Program-made: the position numbers and the translations under genes
NCBI GenBank assembly: GCA_003695705.1
Contig: RFHU01000043.1
Location: forward strand, 1-61,975
Source: Planctomycetota bacterium
GTDB lineage: Bacteria; Planctomycetota; J058
DNA: 61,975 nucleotides
Reading direction: 5' to 3'
The notes under the pieces: model-generated
Databases searched by the model: none
What the model saw: only the letters and a program-made list of their open reading frames with translations
Told to the model about the DNA's origin: nothing
Shown: positions 1 to 6,431 of the stretch, one piece after another
Numbering within the stretch: the first letter of the stretch is position 1
How the letters are laid out: each line of letters opens with the position of its first letter

Positions 1-1291
1 CAGCGGCGACGGGGTCGAGGGGGGGCTCGTCGTCGGGGGGGGGCTCGGCCGCGGGGTCGCCGGCCAGGGCGACGGCGCGGGGGGGCGCGGCGAGTTCGTC
101 GACCACGCCGGGCTCGACCCGCAGCGCCGCGCGCATCGCAGCGGCCCGGACCCTTTGGTCCTCGTCTCCCCGGGCGACGTCCAAGAGCAACTCGAGGACT
201 TGCGGGTCCCCGGCCTCGCCGAGGGCGCGCAGCGCGTAGAGCCTCGCCGCGACCGAGTCCTCGCCCAGTGCTCGGGTGAGCTCCTTGACGGCGTGGCGCC
301 CCTCGAGGCGGGCGAGGCCCTCGGCCGCCACGGCGCGGGCGAGGGGGTCCTTCCCTGTGCGGAGGGATTCCAGGGCGGGGCGTGCGCGGGCCTCTCCGAG
401 CAGCGCGAGCACACCGGCGGCGTTGAGCCGGGCGCGGGGGTCGTCGCCGCGCAGCGTGTCGAGGAGGCCGCCGCGTTCGACGGCACCGGCGCTCGCGAGG
501 CGGGCGAGCAGCAGCGAGGGGTCGGGGAGGGGCTTGTCGGGCGGCGAGCGGAGGAAGTCGACCACGTCGGGAGGGCGCTTGGCCGCCGACGCCGCCGGCT
601 CGGAGCCGACGAAGGGGAGCCAGGCCGCCGAGACGACGAGCGCGCTCGCGAGGGCCGAGAAGCCTGCGGCGGTCCAGAGCTTGGGGAGGGGCCGGGCCCG
701 CGCCCCCGCAGAGGCAATCCCGCTCGCCGACGGACGGCGGGACGGCGCGTCCCCGGCCGACGGCGCGGCGGGGCCTGGGGCAGGTGCGGCCTCGCCCGGC
801 GCCCTCTGGGAGCTACCGCGGGGCGTGGCGGCGGAAGCCAAAGTGCTCGCACTCGGCGCAGAGGAGGGGGCAGCGGGCGCTTCGGGCGGGTTGGTCGGGA
901 CCGGCGGGCGAAGGGCGTTGGCGGCTCCCGCTCCGGCGGGCGCGCCGACCCTCGCGGGAGGAGGCCCGGGCGCGGCGGGCCGGACCGCGTGCGGTGCCGA
1001 AGGCGACGCGCCCGCGGGCGCGGAGCGCGGGCCCCCGGGGGCGGCCGCGGGCGCAGGGGCCCTTCCGGAGGGGGAGGCAGCGGGCGGCGCCTGCAGGATC
1101 TGGTTGTACACCGCGCGGAGCTCGGGAAGGGCGGCGGGAGGCAGGTGGCCGGCGAGGACGGCCAGGAGCGGAGCGCCGTGCTGAGAAGCCTGTTGGGCGC
1201 GAGCGCGCGCCAACGCCGCCTCGTCCAAGAAGCCGCGTCGCAGGGCGTGGTGGACGACGGCGTCTTCGGCGGCTCGCTCGGCGGGCGTCAT
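1..1291 (-). CDS. HEAT-repeat protein with one membrane segment (3' end outside window)
   Basis: The frame is open from the ATG at 1291 down to the window edge, so 430 residues are visible and the C-terminus is missing. Residues about 10-65 form an Ala/Leu-rich helical module (FLDEAALARARAQQ, LLAVLAGHL) like the N-termini of two kinases in this window. Residues about 70-200 are a Pro/Ala-rich linker. Residues about 206-228 (WTAAGFSALASALVVSAAWL) are a likely membrane segment. From about 255 there are HEAT-type helical repeats (ARLNAAGVLALLG, ARAVAAEGLARLEG, AARLYALRALGEAG). I infer a cytoplasmic linker and an extracytoplasmic HEAT domain used for protein binding. It lies 76 bp downstream of the NIF3-family gene on the same strand. 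No strong ribosome binding site precedes the ATG. The specific role is unknown. Confidence 0.75.
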   Translation of the reverse strand, partial: MTPAERAAEDAVVHHALRRGFLDEAALARARAQQASQHGAPLLAVLAGHLPPAALPELRAVYNQILQAPPAASPSGRAPAPAAAPGGPRSAPAGASPSAPHAVRPAAPGPPPARVGAPAGAGAANALRPPVPTNPPEAPAAPSSAPSASTLASAATPRGSSQRAPGEAAPAPGPAAPSAGDAPSRRPSASGIASAGARARPLPKLWTAAGFSALASALVVSAAWLPFVGSEPAASAAKRPPDVVDFLRSPPDKPLPDPSLLLARLASAGAVERGGLLDTLRGDDPRARLNAAGVLALLGEARARPALESLRTGKDPLARAVAAEGLARLEGRHAVKELTRALGEDSVAARLYALRALGEAGDPQVLELLLDVARGDEDQRVRAAAMRAALRVEPGVVDELAAPPRAVALAGDPAAEPPPDDEPPLDPVAA

Positions 1292-1367
1292 GAGGGACCA
1301 TCATGGCAAGGCCAATGCGAGCGATCCAGCGAACGCACGAGAGCGCCGGCGCCCCCGGGCCCCTTGG

Positions 1368-2372
1368 TCAGAGCCACTCGAAGGGGTTGGTGTCGACTTC
1401 GCTCTCGAACACCTCGACTCCTAGGTCGGCGAGCCGCTCGCGCAGGCCGCGAGCGAGCAGCGCTGCGGCCTGCCGTTCGCTGGCCCAGTGGCCGAGGTCG
1501 ATCACGTTCAGGCCGCGCGCGCGCGCGTCGAGGGCCGTGTGGTGGTCGATGTCGCCGGTGACCAATGCGTCTGCGCCTGCGGCGGCCGCCGCAGGCACGA
1601 AGGAGCGGCCGTCCCCTCCGAGTACGGCGACCTTGCTCACGACCACGTCCGGTTCGGTGCTCACCACGCGCACGCCCGGAGCCCCCGTCCGATGCTTGAG
1701 GCGCCGGGCCAGGCCCTGGAGCGATTCGGGGCGCTCGAGGGTTCCGATCCGCCCGATGCCCCGCCTTCGCTCGTGGCTGGCAAGGGGGAAGACCGTCGGG
1801 GGAACGCCGCAACGCTCCTCCACGCGGCGCGCCAGGAAGGTCACCGTCCGCTCGTCGGCCAGAACCTCCAGTCGGTCTCCGCTCCGCCATGCGCGTTGGG
1901 CGCCCTGAGCGCAGAGGAGGGAGCCGAAGGCTTCCGCGTCGGGGGGCGCGGGCGCGACGAGGAGGCGCGCCCCGTCGCTGCCGGTCGCTTCGAGGAAACG
2001 CGGGTCTCGGAGGCCCACGAGCTCCGCGAGGTGATCGTTGAGGCCGCCCGGAACGACGTCGAGCGCCGTGTGCGGGACGTAGACGGCGACGTCGTGCTTG
2101 AGAAGGGTCTCGAGAATGCGTCCACGAACCTGGTCGGTGCGCAGGTCTTCGAGTCGTCGGTAGATCACCGCATGGTGGCTGAGCACGAGTTGTGCCCCGC
2201 GGTCGCGCGCCTCTTCGGCCACGGCCAGGGTCAGGTCCAGGGTGCACAGGACGCGTTCGATCTCTCGGTCGACGCGCCCGACCTGCAGGCCCGTGCGGTC
2301 CCCCTCGAGCGCGAAGCGCGGGGGAAACGCGGCCCGGACGACTTCCAGGATCGCTTCGCCGCGTGCTGCCAT
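1368..2372 (-). CDS. NIF3 family metal-binding protein (DUF34, GTP cyclohydrolase I type 2 homologue)
   Basis: 334 residues. It belongs to the NIF3/YbgI/DUF34 family, a dinuclear-metal fold whose true substrate is unsettled. Visible family signatures are LVLSHHAVIYR (metal-binding His pair), VYVPHTALDVVPGGLN, and the C-terminal ALVTGDIDHHTALDAR followed by VIDLGHWASE. The length suggests the form with the inserted PII-like middle domain (about residues 120-230). I chose the ATG at 2372 because AGGAGGAG lies just upstream on the minus strand; a longer reading to 2450 has no such site and adds basic low-complexity residues. The gene is divergent from hsp20, and the 128-bp gap holds the sigma-54 promoter that points the other way. 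Likely cytoplasmic; the exact reaction is not established. Confidence 0.9.
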   Translation of the reverse strand: MAARGEAILEVVRAAFPPRFALEGDRTGLQVGRVDREIERVLCTLDLTLAVAEEARDRGAQLVLSHHAVIYRRLEDLRTDQVRGRILETLLKHDVAVYVPHTALDVVPGGLNDHLAELVGLRDPRFLEATGSDGARLLVAPAPPDAEAFGSLLCAQGAQRAWRSGDRLEVLADERTVTFLARRVEERCGVPPTVFPLASHERRRGIGRIGTLERPESLQGLARRLKHRTGAPGVRVVSTEPDVVVSKVAVLGGDGRSFVPAAAAAGADALVTGDIDHHTALDARARGLNVIDLGHWASERQAAALLARGLRERLADLGVEVFESEVDTNPFEWL

Positions 2373-2444
2373 GCCGTCTCCTCCTGGCTTGCCATTGTGA
2401 CAGCGGCGTCGGAGGCGCCGCAGGGGTTTGGGGTCGCAGCCCCG

Positions 2445-2460
2445 TGGCACGGAGCTTGCC
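2445..2460 (+). promoter_or_regulatory. sigma-54 (RpoN) promoter for hsp20
   Basis: The sequence TGGCACGGAGCTTGCC matches the sigma-54 consensus TGGCACG-N4-TTGCW at every position but the last. The invariant GG (2446-2447) and GC (2458-2459) are exactly 10 bases apart. The predicted start is near 2471, leaving a 30-nt leader that carries AGGAAGGA before the hsp20 ATG at 2501. An imperfect dyad (2403-2410 and 2414-2421) lies upstream and could bind an activator; that part is weak. Confidence 0.8.
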
Positions 2461-2500
2461 TTGCCCTGGGCACCACCCCAGCCAAGCAGGAAGGACCGAC

Positions 2501-2941
2501 ATGAACAAGCTCAGCCCCTGGCACCCCTTCACCCCCCTCTACGCGCGTCCCTTCGACGAGGTCTTCCGGGAGTTCTTCGCCCCCCTGAACGACGAGAAGA
2601 AGGCGGGCACCTGGACCCCCCGCGTGGACGTCGCCGAGACGGGCGAAGCCTACGTGATCCGCGCCGAACTCCCGGGGCTCAAGCCCGAGGAGGTCGAGGT
2701 GACCCTCAAGGACAAGACCCTCACGATCAAGGGCGAGAAGACCAGCGAGCAGAAACGGGAAGGAGAGACCTGGCACGTGGTCGAGCGTTCCCACGGCAGT
2801 TTCCAGCGGACCTTTACCTTCCCCGAGAACGTGGACCCGCAGAGCGTGTCCGCCAAGAGCGAGCACGGCCTCCTGACCGTCGAGGTGCGCAAGGTCCCCG
2901 AGTCGCGGCCGCACCGGATCGCCGTCAAGGCGGCCGAGTAG
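2501..2941 (+). CDS. Hsp20 family small heat-shock protein
   Basis: 146 residues, typical for a bacterial small heat-shock protein. The alpha-crystallin domain spans about residues 42-137. It opens with TPRVDVAETGEAYVIRAELPG, continues through EEVEVTLKDKTLTIKGEK, and contains GSFQRTFTFPENVD and HGLLTVEVRK near the end. The N-terminus carries an FREFF segment of the kind used for oligomer contacts. It should act as an ATP-independent holdase for unfolding proteins in the cytoplasm. The ATG at 2501 is preceded by AGGAAGGA. Transcription is probably from the sigma-54 promoter just upstream, which is unusual for this family. A strong inverted repeat follows the gene, so it is likely monocistronic. 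Confidence 0.95.
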   Translation: MNKLSPWHPFTPLYARPFDEVFREFFAPLNDEKKAGTWTPRVDVAETGEAYVIRAELPGLKPEEVEVTLKDKTLTIKGEKTSEQKREGETWHVVERSHGSFQRTFTFPENVDPQSVSAKSEHGLLTVEVRKVPESRPHRIAVKAAE

Positions 2942-2989
2942 GGCGCGGCGCGCGGGCGGCTCGGGGAGCGAGCCGCGTTGGCGCAGGCC

Positions 2990-3032
2990 GCGAGCCCGCT
3001 CGATCGAGCGCGTCTCGGTCGAGCGGGCTCGC
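2990..3032. terminator. 14-bp perfect inverted repeat, possible terminator of hsp20
   Basis: Arms GCGAGCCCGCTCGA (2990-3003) and TCGAGCGGGCTCGC (3019-3032) are perfectly complementary around a 15-nt loop. No T-run follows, so intrinsic termination is uncertain. It ends only 7 bp before a promoter-like TACACT for the next gene, so it might also be an operator. Confidence 0.45.
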
Positions 3033-3038
3033 GCCGTG

Positions 3039-3044
3039 TACACT
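3039..3044 (+). promoter_or_regulatory. Possible -10 element of the DUF1549 gene
   Basis: TACACT lies 33 bp upstream of the ATG at 3077 and would give a leader of about 26 nt that includes GGGGAGG. No convincing -35 is present; the -35 position falls in the right arm of the inverted repeat. Confidence 0.3.
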
Positions 3045-3076
3045 GGGCGCCCGCCTGCTCCGCGGGGAGGCGCCTC

Positions 3077-4627
3077 ATGGCCTCACGGATCCTGACCTTC
3101 GCCTTGGTGTTCGCCGGCGCCGCGGCGCCCGGGCTGGCTCGCCCCGAGGCAGTGCGAGACCCGGCGGAGGCGGTACGCGCCCTGGACGCGGCCCTGGGGC
3201 GCGCCTGGGCCGAGGCGGGGGTGAAGCCGGCGCCCCTGGCGAGCGACGCCGCCTACTTGCGGCGCGTGAGCCTCGACCTCGCGGGGGTGGTGCCTGCCGA
3301 GGAGCGCGTGCGTCGCTTCGTCGCCAGCAAGCGCAAGGGCAAGCGGGCTCGGCTGGTGCGGGAACTGCTCGCCGGGAGGAACGCCGCGAACTGGCAAGCG
3401 CGACGCTGGGCGAATTTGCTCCTGGGTCGCTCGTACTTGCTGCGGCGGCGCCCCGACGGGGGCAGCACGCCCCTGGTCCGCTGGCTGCAGCGGCGCTTCC
3501 TCGCCGGCGCGCCATGGGATCGCGTGGTGCGCGAGCTCTTGACCGCTTCGGGGGCGGAGGCCGACAACGGAGCGGTGGAATACTTCGGCCGCTGGGAGGG
3601 GAAGCCCGAGGAACTCGCCGGGAACGCGATGCGGGTGTTCCAGGGGCAGCAGGTGCAGTGCGCGCAGTGCCACGACCACCCCTACCACGAGCAGTGGAAG
3701 CAGCGGACCTTCTGGGGGGTGGCGGCGTTCTTCGCGAGGGTTCGGATCCGCCGCGATCCCGACACCCAAGCGCTCTCGCTGAAGGAAGCGGAGCGGGGGG
3801 AAGTGCGCCTCCCCGGTCCCCCGGGCCAACCGGGGCCGGTGATCGCGCCTCGTTTCGTGAGCGGCGAGTCCGTCGACCCCGGCCCGGGCGCGTATCGCCG
3901 CGAGGAGCTTGCGCGCATGCTCACCGCTCCGGGCAATCCCAACTTCGCCCGGGCCACGGTCAACCGCGTGTGGGGCTTCCTCTTCGGGGAGGCCTTCACC
4001 TCTCCGGACGACCTCGCCAAGCCGGCACTGCCCGAGGTCCTCGAGGACCTCGAGGAAGACTTCCGTGCCAGCGGCTACGACCTCCGGCGGTTGCTCGAGG
4101 TGATCGTCCTCAGTCGCGCCTACCAGGCGAGCTCCTCCGGAGGGGCGCGGGATCGGCCCGCGGAAGTCGAGGTCTTCGCGCGCGCTCGGGTGCGCCCTCT
4201 GACCGCCGAGCAGCTCTGGTGGTCCCTGGACCGGGTCCTCGACGTGCGCGCGGCGCTCGAGTTCCAGGCGCAGGGGCGTGCGCCGGGCTGGGCACGCGAG
4301 CGGGAAGTCGCGCTGCGCCGTCGCTTCTTTCGGGCCTTCGGGACCACCGAGGCGGGGGCGGAGGCGCAGCAGTCGCTCACCCAGGCCCTGCTGCTCTTGA
4401 ACGGTCCCTTGACCAACGGCTTCTTGCGGGCCGATCGGAGCCCGCTCGTGGCCGAACTCCTCGGGCAGCCGCCGGCGCGGCGCGTCGAGCGCCTCTTTCT
4501 GCGGGCGCTCGCGCGTCTCCCTTCCGGAGGCGAGCGGCGCGCCCTGGGCAAAGTGCAGCGACCCGAAGCGCTGCAGGACGTGGGTTGGGCGCTCCTCAAC
4601 TGCGGGGAGTTCGTCACCAACCACTGA
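3077..4627 (+). CDS. DUF1549/DUF1553 domain secreted protein
   Basis: 516 residues with a short signal peptide (residues 1-21, ending GLARP). The DUF1549 part (about 30-240) has the family landmarks RRVSLDLAGVVPAEERVRRF and VQCAQCHDHPYHEQW. The CxxCH there is a possible haem or metal site. The DUF1553 part follows (about 270-516) with ARATVNRVWGFLFGEAF and the end motif NCGEFVTNH. The larger planctomycete homologues usually also carry an N-terminal cytochrome c-like domain; this one lacks it. Such genes are normally next to a DUF1501 gene, but here the DUF1501 gene is 5.3 kb away. Biochemical function is not known. The start is supported by GGGGAGG at 3064-3070. Confidence 0.88.
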   Translation: MASRILTFALVFAGAAAPGLARPEAVRDPAEAVRALDAALGRAWAEAGVKPAPLASDAAYLRRVSLDLAGVVPAEERVRRFVASKRKGKRARLVRELLAGRNAANWQARRWANLLLGRSYLLRRRPDGGSTPLVRWLQRRFLAGAPWDRVVRELLTASGAEADNGAVEYFGRWEGKPEELAGNAMRVFQGQQVQCAQCHDHPYHEQWKQRTFWGVAAFFARVRIRRDPDTQALSLKEAERGEVRLPGPPGQPGPVIAPRFVSGESVDPGPGAYRREELARMLTAPGNPNFARATVNRVWGFLFGEAFTSPDDLAKPALPEVLEDLEEDFRASGYDLRRLLEVIVLSRAYQASSSGGARDRPAEVEVFARARVRPLTAEQLWWSLDRVLDVRAALEFQAQGRAPGWAREREVALRRRFFRAFGTTEAGAEAQQSLTQALLLLNGPLTNGFLRADRSPLVAELLGQPPARRVERLFLRALARLPSGGERRALGKVQRPEALQDVGWALLNCGEFVTNH

Positions 4628-4686
4628 GCGAGGCGAGCGCCGGGGGTCCGCGCAGGTTCCGCGTCGACCGCGCCGCCGACCGGGGT

Positions 4687-6186
4687 TCACCAATCGGCGG
4701 GCTTGTAGTCCTTGAGGAACTGGCCCCAGACGTGCCGTCCCGTGTTCAGCCCGTCGAAGATGGGGTCCACGATGCGGGCCGCGCCGTCGACGATGTCCAG
4801 GGGCGGGTGGAAGCGGTGCTCGCGCCGCTTGCGCTCGGCGTGGTGGACGGGGTCCTCGTCCGTGACCCAGCCGGTGTCGACGCTGTTGACGTGGATCCCG
4901 TCGCGAACGTAGTCCAGCGACGCGGTGCGGGTGAGCATGTTCAGGGCCGCTTTGGCCATGTTCGTGTGCGGGTGTTTGTCGCTCTTGAAGGTGCGGTAGA
5001 ACTGCCCCTCCATGGCGGAGACGTTGACGATGTGCTTGTCGCGGGTTGGAACCCGCAGGAGGAGGGGCTTGAGCCGGGCGTTGATCACGAAGGGGGCGAT
5101 TGCGTTGACGAGGTGGACCTCGATGAGCTCCACCGCGGAGACCTCGTGCGCGCGCAACCGCCAGGAGTTGACCCGGCGCAGGTCGACTTGCTGGAGGTCC
5201 GCGTCGAGGACCCCTGCGGGGAAGAGCGACGCCGCTCGGGGGAGGTCTTCGTCGGTGAGGCGGAGTTGGGATAGCGCGGCGGGGGCGAGGGGGGCGTCCG
5301 CGGTGCGCGCCAGGGCTCGCGGGGTGCTCGGGGCGAGGAGGCGCGCCGCGTCGGCGTCGAGCGCCTCGCGCTCGCCGGCGAGCAGGTGCTCGTAGAAGCC
5401 CGGCGGACGGCGAACCGTCTGGCAGGCGTTGTTGATGACGAAGTCCAGTCGCTCGCAGCGGCGGAGGAGGCGGGCGCAGAGTGCTTCCACGGCGGGGGTG
5501 AAGCGCAGGTCGACGCCGTGGATCTCGAGGCGGTCGGCCCACTCGGAGAAGTCTTCCTCGCGGGCGTAGCGGCGCGCGGCGTCGCGAGGGAAGCGGGTCG
5601 TGCAGACCACCCGGCAGCCGTTGCGCAAGAGCAGGATCGCTGCCTGGTAGCCGATCTTGACCCGGGCGCCGGTCACCAAGGCCACGCGGCCCGACAAGTC
5701 GGCGGAGGGAAAGCGCTTGGCGTAGTTGAAGTCGCCGCAGGGAAGGCACATTTGGTCGTAGAAGAAGTGCACTTCCCGGTGGCGACGCTGGCAGCAGTAG
5801 CAACCGCGCTCCTCGCTCGTGTGCCCGATCGCCTCGCTGGGCCCGAGGGGCGGGCGCTGGCGTCGCGGAGTGCGGAAGATCGGGTTTGCGCGCAGGCAGC
5901 GGATCCCGGTCGTGTCGAGGAGGGCCTCGTCGCGTTCTCGGCGGGCCCGCCGCGCCTCCCGGCGGCGGGCCTTCTTCAGGCGGCTGCGTTCCGCTTCGCT
6001 CGGACGCGAGGCGCGCCCGGCGGCCGCAAGGAGGCGCTTGCGCAGCGCCTCGGGGACACGCGCCAGGAGGCTCCGGTCGGCGACGACCTCCTCGAGCAGG
6101 CGGGCCGCGGCCTCGGCTTGGGCGAGGAAGTCGGCGGTCGCGGTCTCCGCGCAGGGCTCTTGGGGGGGTGGGTCTGCGCTGTCCAT
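4687..6186 (-). CDS. SDR-family oxidoreductase with N-terminal cysteine cluster
   Basis: 499 residues. Residues 1-115 are a charged helical extension. Residues 129-150 hold C129, C131, C132 and C147, C150 (CYCC...CLPC), a probable zinc knuckle. The Rossmann part starts near 165 with TGARVKIG (172-179, the TGxxxxxG cofactor motif) and has NNA at 252-254. The catalytic Ser is in NVSAMEG (S390). At the usual YxxxK position there is TNMAK (T408, K412), so the classical Tyr is missing; a separate Y397-x-x-x-K401 lies nearby and might substitute. The segment HPHTNMAKAALNM is, as I recall, typical of a subfamily also found in eukaryotes. The substrate is unknown. No Shine-Dalgarno is seen; a -10-like TAGAAC ends 6 nt before the ATG, suggesting a leaderless message. 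Confidence 0.85.
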   Translation of the reverse strand: MDSADPPPQEPCAETATADFLAQAEAAARLLEEVVADRSLLARVPEALRKRLLAAAGRASRPSEAERSRLKKARRREARRARRERDEALLDTTGIRCLRANPIFRTPRRQRPPLGPSEAIGHTSEERGCYCCQRRHREVHFFYDQMCLPCGDFNYAKRFPSADLSGRVALVTGARVKIGYQAAILLLRNGCRVVCTTRFPRDAARRYAREEDFSEWADRLEIHGVDLRFTPAVEALCARLLRRCERLDFVINNACQTVRRPPGFYEHLLAGEREALDADAARLLAPSTPRALARTADAPLAPAALSQLRLTDEDLPRAASLFPAGVLDADLQQVDLRRVNSWRLRAHEVSAVELIEVHLVNAIAPFVINARLKPLLLRVPTRDKHIVNVSAMEGQFYRTFKSDKHPHTNMAKAALNMLTRTASLDYVRDGIHVNSVDTGWVTDEDPVHHAERKRREHRFHPPLDIVDGAARIVDPIFDGLNTGRHVWGQFLKDYKPADW

Positions 6187-6192
6187 GGAGCG

Positions 6193-6198
6193 GTTCTA
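6193..6198 (-). promoter_or_regulatory. -10 element giving a leaderless SDR transcript
   Basis: On the minus strand TAGAAC is followed by exactly 6 nt (CGCTCC) and then the SDR start codon. That is the spacing expected when transcription starts on the start codon itself. The same arrangement occurs at uvrB and tmk. No -35 match is visible. Confidence 0.4.
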
Positions 6199-6431
6199 CC
6201 TGCCAGCGCCCCGCGCCCTCCAGCCTGCGCGGGGGAGCCGCAGCCTGTGCACCGTGGGTTTCGCGTCACGGGCTGCTAGAGTCGCGGGGGGCGGCGTCGT
6301 CTCCGGGCGGGCGAAGGCTGGGGGCCGGTGGCCCGGAGCTCCGTGCGTGCGGGGCGCGAGGCCGAACGGCGCTTCGGCGGGCGCTTGCCGGCTGCGCGCT
6401 TCGAACCCGCCGAGTTTGCAGAGAGGTGTCC

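Noticed and set aside
155-1561. Long plus-strand open frames over 155-2504
   Set aside because: They lie opposite the HEAT and NIF3-family genes, which have real domains and, for NIF3, a ribosome binding site. The opposite frames are Arg/Gly-rich and low in complexity, an effect of high GC.
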